Assembly (NCBI GenBank): GCA_017996845.1
Contig: JAGOGF010000125.1
Location: forward strand, 1 to 7,166
Length of the DNA stretch: 7,166 nt
Direction of reading: 5' to 3'
Source of the DNA: Butyrivibrio sp.
GTDB taxonomy: Bacteria; Bacillota_A; Clostridia; Lachnospirales; Lachnospiraceae
The notes below the pieces were generated by a model. That model was not told where the DNA came from. It did no database searches and saw only the letters and a program-made list of their open reading frames with translations. The position numbers and the translations under genes were made by a program. Below, in pieces: positions 1 to 6,269 of this stretch. Each line of letters starts with the position of its first letter. The first letter of the stretch is position 1.

Positions 1-12
1 CTAAAATGGACT

Positions 13-284
13 GATTCGGATAATGCTCCACTTCTGTTATTTTCTATCTGCCGAGATTGCGCAGCAATCTCGTATAGATTCGGGTGACGCTTCACTTCTT
101 TCGTTTTCTATCTGCCGAGATTGCGCAACAATCTCGTATAGATTCGGGTGACGCTTCACTTCTTTCGTTTTCTATCTGCCGAGATTGCGCAGCAATCTCG
201 TATAGATTCGGGTGACGCTTCACTTCTTTCGTTTTCTATCTGCCGAGATTGCGCAGCAATCTCGTATAGATTCGGGTGACGCTT
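13..284. repeat. Tandem array of 64-bp hairpin-bearing repeats
   Basis: Four full units start at 13, 77, 141 and 205, and a fifth partial unit starts at 269, giving an exact 64-bp period. Units 141-204 and 205-268 are identical. Unit 77-140 differs from them by one base, at the top of a hairpin stem. Unit 13-76 is the diverged edge copy with about seven differences, all in its first half. Each unit carries a short inverted repeat (cgagattgc, loop gca, gcaatctcg) at 52-72, 116-136, 180-200 and 244-264. There are no unique spacers. Because 64 is not a multiple of three and stops occur in the unit, it is not a coding repeat. It fills the space downstream of the glycosyltransferase gene. Function is unknown; it could be a REP-like intergenic repeat. 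Confidence 0.95.
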
Positions 285-301
285 CACCCGAATCTATTTT
301 T
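266..301 (+). terminator. 14-bp perfect hairpin with T-tract, terminator-like on the + strand
   Basis: The arms at 266-279 and 284-297 are perfectly complementary (14 bp, loop cgct 280-283) and are followed by a T-run through 301. This is the form of an intrinsic terminator for rightward transcription. On the minus strand, the direction of the adjacent gene, the hairpin is not followed by a T-run, so it is a poor terminator for that gene. The left arm is the start of the fifth copy of the 64-bp repeat; the right arm is its inverted partner and closes the array. The structure is certain as sequence; a terminator role is inference. Confidence 0.5.
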
Positions 302-1364
302 ATTTATACACAACCTCTCTTTGTATCCAAAAGCTTATCAGAAACAGCATACAGTCTACTGGAATCTTGATGATAACCTCCGCAAATGGAAGTATTTCAT
401 GAACTCTTCCTACCAGAAATCCACTTGTCAACATAATGCACGCCGCCAGGAGGATATAACGTATGATCGCTCCGGAAGTTCTTTTTTTACTTTTGAATAC
501 CACTTTATAATTCAATAGAAAATTATAGGTTGCAGAAAGCAGGCGTGCTAAAACTGTTGCCAGCATGATATAGTCAAATATTCCAAAACTCCTATCCCGA
601 AGCAAATGGCAAAATAAAGTAAAAAGAATCAGATCTATAATTCCGGAAGAAAAAGAAGAAACGATAAATTTTCCGAAAACTGCATAAATACGAAACGAGT
701 CTTTAAATGTATTAAAATGACTGGATCTGTTTTCAGACAGATATATGGTCTGAATCGGAACCTCAACAATCGGTATCTCTCTTTCCCTGGTATCAATCAG
801 CATATTGGTTTCCAGTTCAAAGCGTTCTCCTTTTTCAGACAGAAGAATACGCATGAACGCTGCCGGGATTGCACGCAGACCTGTTTGCGTATCAGAAACC
901 CCAACTCCTGTAAGTGCTTTCAGTATCACACTGGTACACCGATTTCCAAACAGAGATCTCGCCGGAATTCCTTCCTTTGCAAAATCCCGAACGCCCATGA
1001 TCAGTGCTCCCGGATTCTCACGAAGTGCCTGCATGCAGGCGCACATATCATTTACCGTATGTTGACCGTCAGAGTCAATTGTAACACATCCCAGCATCTC
1101 CGGATATTTCAGCAGACAGTAATTAAATGCCGTTTTAAGAGCACGGCCCTTTCCAAGATTAACCGCATGATGCAGGACAGTGTACCCATAATCCTTCTCT
1201 GCCTTTTCAAAAATATCCTGATACCGTTTATCGGCAGATCCATCATCTACAATTATGACCGGATCGATTTCTGCACGACTCAGCTGCTCAAGCAGTTCAA
1301 CCATTCTCTCATCCGGTTCATACGACGGAATGATAACGGATATCATCGTCTGTTCTGTATTCAT
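300..1364 (-). CDS. GT2 family glycosyltransferase fused to a GtrA-like membrane domain
   Basis: Predicted polyprenyl-phosphate glycosyltransferase of 354 residues that would transfer a sugar from a nucleotide donor to a lipid carrier on the inner membrane face. The N-terminal GT-A domain (about 8-220) has the SVIIPSYE opening, VDDGS at 39-43, the metal-binding DSDGQH at 97-102 and DTQTGLRAIP at 158-167, as in the DPM1/GtrB-like branch. Residues about 230-354 form a four-helix GtrA-like domain with NFLLNYKVVF (281-290) and the C-terminal FWIQREVVYK. GtrA proteins are held to flip the lipid-linked sugar, so loading and flipping appear fused here. The ATG is supported by GGAGG (1371-1375), six bases upstream. 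It is the last gene of the run, 94 nt after the GT-C-like gene, and its stop codon touches the repeat array. The sugar and acceptor cannot be read from sequence. Confidence 0.9.
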   Translation of the reverse strand: MNTEQTMISVIIPSYEPDERMVELLEQLSRAEIDPVIIVDDGSADKRYQDIFEKAEKDYGYTVLHHAVNLGKGRALKTAFNYCLLKYPEMLGCVTIDSDGQHTVNDMCACMQALRENPGALIMGVRDFAKEGIPARSLFGNRCTSVILKALTGVGVSDTQTGLRAIPAAFMRILLSEKGERFELETNMLIDTREREIPIVEVPIQTIYLSENRSSHFNTFKDSFRIYAVFGKFIVSSFSSGIIDLILFTLFCHLLRDRSFGIFDYIMLATVLARLLSATYNFLLNYKVVFKSKKRTSGAIIRYILLAACIMLTSGFLVGRVHEILPFAEVIIKIPVDCMLFLISFWIQREVVYK

Positions 1365-1458
1365 TTACTTCCTCCATATTGCACCTTCTGCTCTGATTCC
1401 TGTAATTCACTATATCCGTCCTGCCTTAATCCTACATAAAAATAACACATGCGGCTGC

Positions 1459-3339
1459 TTACTGCTTTTCCAGTCTGACCGACCCATTCGTCTGTATGAT
1501 CCGGTATATCTCTCCACAGGAAAACGTCCCGTCTTCTGTATACACACCCAGATTTGACCCGGTATCTCCCGGGACAGCATCCACATACAGATATGATGCA
1601 TGTGATGCTGCAATCAGACTTCCGGTCTGATCTGCTGTCATGTCCGATGTATTATAATCCGAATATACAAGTGCTATCGGAGCCGCTTCATTACTGATAT
1701 AAGTATCTTTTACCCAATGAATTTGTGTACTGTCTCTGAGATACAGAACGCGTTTTCCCCATAAAAATCCGTTGTCCTTTGTCTTTGCAAGAAAGATTCG
1801 TCCATCTGCATCTATCATCTGATCAAAATGCTGCCGATTCTCTCCAAGCAGGTTCCGATATCCTATAAGTCCACTGTACATTCCTCTGTAATCTGCCGTC
1901 AGCAGAATAAAAACTGCACAGCATATATAAATCAGCCGCATCTTTTTTGATAGCGCTTCCTGCCCCGCCTGCTCGGCCGCAGAAAGTGCAATTCCTGTCA
2001 GCAGATACAAACCGCCCATTGTATAGGGAACTCCATATCGGGAAAGAGAAAGCGCCATCGCTGCAGCGTCCAGATATTGCGCTTCCGTCTGAAAAATGGA
2101 AATGTGTGCAGCAAAAATCGCTCCATATATGAAAAAAGCCATAATCAACATAAAAACAGATAATTTTTTTCCCTGTCTGATACTGCAGATCCCGGTCCTG
2201 ATAAACAGAATCGGAACCAGAATCAGGATCAGCAGCATCTCAAAAGAAGAAAGATCAAGTGTAATATTCTGATCACTGTGCATGGGAATAAACAGGAAAC
2301 CCTTCAGGAAGAACCCTATCTTCTCTGCTGCATTATCCGGTATATGATACCCGCCTGCTGCCATATGAATCCCTGCACTGGTCAGTTTTGCAATTCTGCG
2401 GTTGCAGAGACAGAACAGTACCCAGGAACCTTCTGTCATAAGCACAATAAATGTCGGCAGAAGCAAACAACGTTTCCTCCGTTCTCCACAAACCAGAAGA
2501 AGAAATATAAATGCCGAAAGAGCCCATAATATTCCGACTGATTTGGTCAATGACAGTACTGATGCAAAAAGAGTGATTCTGGCCATATAGAAATTTACAG
2601 TATGTCCGTTTCTGTCCCAGATTGACCACAAAAGAGCACCATAAGCGATTCCCATCGTAACATCCGCGCAAGTTCCGTAAAACAGGACTCCGTTTACGAT
2701 TCCCGGCAGAAACAAAAGTAAAATGCTGCCTGCTGCCTGTACCGGCATATTTCTTTTGCGAAGCATCCGCAAGAGAGGCATCAGCAAAACTATATTCAGA
2801 CAGTAATATCCTGCAAATTGCAGTCCCTGTACATAATGCTCTGGAGAAAAATGAAGAAACAGCCATTTAAACAAGCTGGTCACAGGAGGATAATCCCCAA
2901 ATTCAGGAGACACATTACCATATTTCCCGGGAAATCCATTCAGATAATACAATGCTTTTGCATCCGTTGACCAGAAATTAATATCATCCCACCACGTAAA
3001 TATCTGCTCCCTGACACAGAAAGTAATGCCAACCAGTAAAAGGATACTGATAATCAGATAAGGCTGCAAAAGAATTCTGCCAAGAGCAGGCAGCATAATT
3101 CTTTTTTTTCTCCAGATTAAAATGGCGGAGACTGCCAGCACCGCAATACTGATAAAATCAATTGCATATAACAAACGCCCAAATGCCAGCATATAAAGCA
3201 GAAGTATCATGCCACAGACTGTTATGGGAAGCGTATCACTTATATCCTCGCTGCTGTAATATGAAATTAGCGCTGCAGCCAGTAATACAGCTGCAATAAT
3301 CACAACCCACATGCCTGTCACCATTCCTGATTTCTGCAA
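1459..3339 (-). CDS. Polytopic membrane protein, probable GT-C-fold glycosyltransferase
   Basis: Integral membrane protein of up to 626 residues with many hydrophobic segments (about 9-25, 37-58, 61-76, 92-107, 175-190, 203-222, 229-241, 255-283, 291-310, 366-381, 393-413, 437-454, 468-481) and a soluble C-terminal part (about 485-626). After the third or fourth helix comes FTWWDDINFW, with acidic pair D118-D119. This matches the first external loop of GT-C transferases, where an acidic residue is catalytic. TKSVG (265-269) and SRYGVPYTMGG (433-443) fit the same class. It probably uses a lipid-linked sugar on the outer membrane face, and its neighbour is a suitable supplier. The start is unsure. 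The longest frame begins with TTG at 3339 and has only a weak GGA upstream. ATG at codon 6 (3324) or codon 10 (3312) would keep the first helix intact, but neither has a well-placed SD. It lies 40 nt after the EamA gene. A flippase or O-antigen-ligase-like protein is an alternative. Confidence 0.75.
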   Translation of the reverse strand: MQKSGMVTGMWVVIIAAVLLAAALISYYSSEDISDTLPITVCGMILLLYMLAFGRLLYAIDFISIAVLAVSAILIWRKKRIMLPALGRILLQPYLIISILLLVGITFCVREQIFTWWDDINFWSTDAKALYYLNGFPGKYGNVSPEFGDYPPVTSLFKWLFLHFSPEHYVQGLQFAGYYCLNIVLLMPLLRMLRKRNMPVQAAGSILLLFLPGIVNGVLFYGTCADVTMGIAYGALLWSIWDRNGHTVNFYMARITLFASVLSLTKSVGILWALSAFIFLLLVCGERRKRCLLLPTFIVLMTEGSWVLFCLCNRRIAKLTSAGIHMAAGGYHIPDNAAEKIGFFLKGFLFIPMHSDQNITLDLSSFEMLLILILVPILFIRTGICSIRQGKKLSVFMLIMAFFIYGAIFAAHISIFQTEAQYLDAAAMALSLSRYGVPYTMGGLYLLTGIALSAAEQAGQEALSKKMRLIYICCAVFILLTADYRGMYSGLIGYRNLLGENRQHFDQMIDADGRIFLAKTKDNGFLWGKRVLYLRDSTQIHWVKDTYISNEAAPIALVYSDYNTSDMTADQTGSLIAASHASYLYVDAVPGDTGSNLGVYTEDGTFSCGEIYRIIQTNGSVRLEKQ

Positions 3340-3379
3340 AAATACTGTTCCGATGTTTCCTGCTATTTTGCCATATCAA

Positions 3380-4291
3380 CTACAATATTTGTGATAAGAC
3401 AATTGCTGCAAACATCAGTCCACAGCCACATAGTTCCCGCACGGTCAGGTTCTGGTGCAGGAAGATCCAACCTGCAAGGGCACTGAACACACTTTCCATG
3501 CACATTGCAAGACTTGCTATTGAGGGTTTGAGCTTTCTCTGTCCGATAATCTGAAGTGTATATCCGATTCCGCTGCTCATAATACCGGCATACAAAATGG
3601 CCATACCTGCTGCCTGAATATCTGCCCAAACCGGCTTCTCAAACAAAAACATCGCAATGGTTGACAAAACTGCCGCTACCAGAAACTGTCCCGCTGAAAG
3701 CCAGATCCCGCTGACCTTTGGCGCAAAATGATTAATCCCCATAATCTGAAAAGAGAAAAGCAATGCGCACAGAATCGTCACACTGTCACCAAAAGTAATA
3801 ATCATCCGGTTCTGAATGCACAGCAGGTAAAGTCCTGCAATACTCAAAGCTACGCACATCCATATTTTCCATCCTGGTTTGTGACCCAGGAAAATTGACA
3901 GTATCGGTACGATCACCACATACATTGCTGTCAGAAAACCTGACTTTGCAGTTGTAGTATAGGCAATTCCGATTTGCTGTGCAGCACTTGCCGTGAACAA
4001 AAACACACCGCAGAAAAGGCTTGCAATGATCAGCATCCGCCTCTGCGGCTTCTTATCTTCCGATATATTCATCCTATCTGCTGTAACTGATTTCCGTTTG
4101 TTCCAAAAATAGCCGATAACAGATAAAAAAACAGCGGCGATCCAGCTTCTGCAAGCCAGAAATGTATATGCCCCGGCATATTCAGCGCCAATGCTCTGCG
4201 CAACAAACGCAGCGCCCCAGATCAGTGATGCCAGAAGGAGCAAAAGTGTATGCCCTGTTTCTGACAAATGTTCTCTTTCCTTTTGATTCAC
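3380..4291 (-). CDS. EamA/DMT superfamily transporter (RhaT/YdcZ-like permease)
   Basis: A 303-residue membrane permease of the drug/metabolite transporter superfamily, with the usual ten-helix length and two EamA halves (about 14-160 and 166-303). The first half opens with the family signature SLIWGAAFVAQSIGAEY and an Arg in the second helix region (ACRSW). The second ends with GYTLQIIGQRKLKPSIAS and a long MESVFSALAGWIFLHQ segment, typical of EamA domain 2. Translation starts at GTG, since an in-frame TAG lies just upstream; AGAGGT at 4297-4302 is well placed. The gene follows the serine acetyltransferase by 29 nt and should be cotranscribed with it. Some DMT members export amino acids such as cysteine or O-acetylserine, and the neighbour makes that conceivable, but the substrate cannot be inferred from this sequence. 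Confidence 0.9.
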   Translation of the reverse strand: MNQKEREHLSETGHTLLLLLASLIWGAAFVAQSIGAEYAGAYTFLACRSWIAAVFLSVIGYFWNKRKSVTADRMNISEDKKPQRRMLIIASLFCGVFLFTASAAQQIGIAYTTTAKSGFLTAMYVVIVPILSIFLGHKPGWKIWMCVALSIAGLYLLCIQNRMIITFGDSVTILCALLFSFQIMGINHFAPKVSGIWLSAGQFLVAAVLSTIAMFLFEKPVWADIQAAGMAILYAGIMSSGIGYTLQIIGQRKLKPSIASLAMCMESVFSALAGWIFLHQNLTVRELCGCGLMFAAIVLSQIL

Positions 4292-4320
4292 ACCGTACCT
4301 CTATGCATTTCTGCTGAAAA

Positions 4321-5268
4321 TCAGCAGTTTCCAAGCTCATCTACATTAAATGTGATGCAGTCGCCATTTTTGTACTGCAGTTCCTGATTGCGAATGGTAA
4401 CACGCGTTCCTTCCGGAATAGACGTTGTAATAAAGCAGTTACTGCCGATTACAGAATTACTGCCAATTACCGTTTCTCCACCCAGAATGGAGGCGCCAGA
4501 ATAAATCGTAACATGGTCTTCTATCGTTGGATGCCTTTTGACTCCCTTCAGATTCTGTCCGCCCTTTGTGGAAAGTGCACCGATCGTGACCCCCTGATAT
4601 ACCTTGACGTACTCTCCTATAATGGACGTCTCACCGACAACGACGCCTGTTCCATGGTCGATCATAAAATATTTGCCGATTGTCGCTCCAGGATGAATAT
4701 CAATTCCCGTCTCACTGTGCGCATATTCCGTCATCATTCGCGGTATCAGCGGCACCCTCAGCAGAAATAATTCATGTGCCACACGATTGATGGTAGTTGC
4801 CAGAAGTCCCGGATATGACAATACGATTTCTCCTTTATCATATGCCGCAGGATCTCCATCGAAAGTTGCCTGAATGTCCGTATCAATATATTCTCTGATC
4901 ATTGGCACCTTATTGAAAAAAGCAATTGCAATCTTTTCTGCTTTTTTGGCAAGTTCGCAGTCATCCATTTCTGCATATTCAGGATCATAGGGCATTACAA
5001 TCTCAATTTGCTTTTTCAGATTATAAACCCCATCTTCAATCAGAACTGAAAGCCTGCTTCTGTCATTAAAGCTCTTGTATACTCTGTCTCTGTAATAACC
5101 GGGGAAAAAAATATTCAGAAGTTTATCCACAATATCAATAATTGCTTTCCGGTCCGGTTGACGTCCTACATTCATTCTGTCTATATCACGTTTTTTATCA
5201 TAGTCCTGCAGGATTGTTTTTACTACGTCATCCACATCCTGATTATAATATTCTCTGAGTGTGCTCAT
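4321..5268 (-). CDS. cysE: Serine O-acetyltransferase
   Basis: Makes O-acetyl-L-serine from serine and acetyl-CoA (EC 2.3.1.30), the first step of cysteine synthesis in the cytoplasm. The product is 315 residues. A helical N-terminal domain (about 1-180) is followed by a left-handed beta-helix of hexapeptide repeats (about 185-290). GIDIHPGA places D190, and DHGTGVVVGET (204-214) places H205, equivalent to the family's catalytic Asp-His pair. KRHPTI with H246 matches the acetyl-CoA binding segment. The C-terminus (QELQYKNGDCITFNVDELGNC) lacks the usual PARIVGK-type ending and the terminal Ile that docks into CysK, so complex formation with CysK is doubtful. The frame is open upstream to 5421, but that extension runs through a terminator and promoter. 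ATG 5268 with GGAGG at 5278-5282 (nine-base spacing) is chosen instead. It leads the four-gene run; no cysK is in the window. Some genomes call this longer clostridial form EpsC. Confidence 0.93.
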   Translation of the reverse strand: MSTLREYYNQDVDDVVKTILQDYDKKRDIDRMNVGRQPDRKAIIDIVDKLLNIFFPGYYRDRVYKSFNDRSRLSVLIEDGVYNLKKQIEIVMPYDPEYAEMDDCELAKKAEKIAIAFFNKVPMIREYIDTDIQATFDGDPAAYDKGEIVLSYPGLLATTINRVAHELFLLRVPLIPRMMTEYAHSETGIDIHPGATIGKYFMIDHGTGVVVGETSIIGEYVKVYQGVTIGALSTKGGQNLKGVKRHPTIEDHVTIYSGASILGGETVIGSNSVIGSNCFITTSIPEGTRVTIRNQELQYKNGDCITFNVDELGNC

Positions 5269-5285
5269 TTTTCCAAGCCTCCGTT

Positions 5286-5302
5286 TCAGGTAATACACCT
5301 GA
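5286..5302. promoter_or_regulatory. 17-bp palindrome at the presumed transcription start, candidate operator
   Basis: TCAGGT and ACCTGA form a perfect 6-bp inverted repeat around a 5-base centre. It begins six bases downstream of the -10 box of the serine acetyltransferase promoter, so it would cover about +1 to +16. A dimeric repressor bound here would block initiation. It could instead be a small hairpin in the leader just before the SD. No regulator is encoded nearby, and the binding protein is unknown. Confidence 0.35.
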
Positions 5303-5307
5303 GTCTG

Positions 5308-5316
5308 ATTGTAGCA
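5308..5316 (-). promoter_or_regulatory. Extended -10 promoter of the serine acetyltransferase operon
   Basis: On the minus strand TGCTACAAT gives an extended -10 (TG-N-TACAAT). No good -35 lies at 16-18 bp spacing (TACCAT at 17 bp is weak), which is compatible with extended -10 dependence. Transcription would start near 5301, giving a leader of about 33 nt that includes the GGAGG at 5278-5282. It lies just downstream of the terminator of the preceding gene, where a new promoter is expected. Confidence 0.5.
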
Positions 5317-5399
5317 TAAACTGTTTGCAAATGGTACTTGTAAAGCAATAAAACTCACCTGCATTCCTTTCACAAGGAAATCCATCTGATAAACCATAT

Positions 5400-5453
5400 A
5401 AAAATATCGGCTTCCAGCCATCAGATAATAATCTGATAATTGAAAGCCGATAT
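5400..5453 (-). terminator. Intrinsic terminator with nested hairpin
   Basis: The outer stem pairs 5404-5413 with 5444-5453 (10 bp, perfect). Inside it a second stem pairs 5420-5426 with 5431-5437 (7 bp, loop of four). On the minus strand the outer stem is followed by five T residues (5404-5400). It starts 24 bases beyond the stop codon of the 169-residue gene, so it most likely ends that transcript and insulates the serine acetyltransferase operon. Confidence 0.75.
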
Positions 5454-5477
5454 CACTTCTTATTCTGTCAATTTGCC

Positions 5478-5987
5478 TCAGGAAACGTTTTCCTGGGATT
5501 TGGAAGCATGTGCCTCACCTGCTGCACCGTTTCTTTGTTCTTCCATGGCACTGTCGATCAGTTTAATCAGTTCCAGTGCACTTCTGAAATGTTCCTTACG
5601 ATTCTCTTCAGCCCAGACCACCTGTCCCTGCCATGTTGCATTCTGTCGGTACTGAACCTGAACAATAAATGTACTTTCTTTTCCTCTTTCTTCCTGCATC
5701 TCTTCTACCTTCTTGTGAATACTATATTTTCGAATATCCATCTTCTGCCGCTTTTGCCTGTCAGATGCAAATGTACGCATCTGAAGCGAAGCCTGAGGGT
5801 AATTCCATAAATCATACAGTCGATTCATCTGTAAAACCATGTCTGCAGAACCCTTGTAGCAAATATCTGTCTGATCAAATGGCTGCAGTATCCGTCCTTC
5901 ATAGTCACCATTCCGTTCTTTGTCAATACAGACACAGATCAGATTTTGTGCAAACAAATGTAGATTTTGTTCCAGAATTGCATTCAC
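5478..5987 (-). CDS. Hypothetical protein with a conserved-looking YRQNATWQG segment
   Basis: A 169-residue protein of unknown function. The N-terminal half contains FAQNLICVCIDKERNGDYEGRILQPF (about 12-37) and SADMVLQMNRLYDLWNYPQ (47-65). The middle is basic and charged (76-104). The C-terminal half has FIVQVQYRQNATWQGQVVWAEENRKEHFRSALELIKLIDSAM (107-148), followed by a low-complexity tail. The YRQNATWQG...FRSALELIKLID pattern resembles uncharacterised proteins that I recall as widespread in Clostridia; this is memory, not a search. No signal peptide or membrane segment is visible, so it is probably cytoplasmic. It starts at GTG 5987 with a very strong G-rich SD (GGAGG 5995-5999, seven-base spacing). 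It has its own promoter and terminator and so appears monocistronic. Confidence 0.8.
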   Translation of the reverse strand: MNAILEQNLHLFAQNLICVCIDKERNGDYEGRILQPFDQTDICYKGSADMVLQMNRLYDLWNYPQASLQMRTFASDRQKRQKMDIRKYSIHKKVEEMQEERGKESTFIVQVQYRQNATWQGQVVWAEENRKEHFRSALELIKLIDSAMEEQRNGAAGEAHASKSQENVS

Positions 5988-6044
5988 CGGACCGCCTCCC
6001 CCTCAAGATTTGGTTTCTAAAAAATATTATCCCTATTGTTTTTA

Positions 6045-6073
6045 AGAATACTAGCATTGATCTGAATATGCAA
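6045..6073 (-). promoter_or_regulatory. Sigma-A-like promoter of the 169-residue hypothetical gene
   Basis: On the minus strand TTGCAT (6068-6073) and TATTCT (6045-6050) are separated by exactly 17 bp. Transcription would start near 6038, giving a leader of about 50 nt before the GTG at 5987. The surrounding DNA is AT-rich with A-tracts upstream (6075-6120), which could act as an UP element. Confidence 0.5.
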
Positions 6074-6192
6074 GATAAAAAATACTTTTTTTCGTTTACA
6101 CTCTTTACTGTTTTTTTCTGTGTTTTTTGCGTTTTTCATCTGCATCTACTGCCCAATATACGATTGGCATGGCGCCTCATACTGTACCCCTC

Positions 6193-6229
6193 AAAAAAGA
6201 TCTCAGGCGTTTTGCCTGAAATCTTTTTT
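6193..6229 (-). terminator. Bidirectional intrinsic terminator after the MBG-protein gene
   Basis: The arms at 6193-6208 and 6214-6229 pair over 16 positions with one mismatch, around a five-base loop. The outer six pairs are A:T, so each strand ends in a run of six T residues. It begins about 40 bases downstream of the MBG-protein stop codon on the minus strand, which it should serve. No rightward gene is seen that would need it on the plus strand. Confidence 0.88.
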
Positions 6230-6269
6230 GGTTTAAAATATTTCTATTTCTGCTTTATTCCCGGATAGA

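Noticed and set aside
1..297. CRISPR array
   Set aside because: The period is 64 bp with essentially the whole unit repeated. There are no unique spacers and no cas genes in the window.
717..1439. Plus-strand 240-codon open frame
   Set aside because: It is antisense to the GT2-GtrA gene, whose catalytic motifs are intact, and the product has no recognisable features.
2333..2866. Minus-strand 177-codon frame inside the GT-C-like gene
   Set aside because: It is an alternative frame of the membrane protein gene with no SD and no domain features.
5364..5379. Six-base-pair hairpin upstream of the serine acetyltransferase promoter, considered as part of a riboswitch or T-box leader
   Set aside because: It lies upstream of the likely transcription start, and no T-box or known riboswitch core motif is visible. 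The leader of about 33 nt is too short.
5269..5421. N-terminal extension of the serine acetyltransferase to a start at 5421
   Set aside because: The extension overlaps an intrinsic terminator and the promoter, has no SD, and adds residues unlike the family. ATG 5268 has GGAGG at good spacing.
5669..6268. Plus-strand 199-codon open frame
   Set aside because: It lies antisense to a well-supported gene with SD, promoter and terminator. It crosses the 6193-6229 terminator and has a Phe/Cys/His-rich composition typical of a shadow frame.
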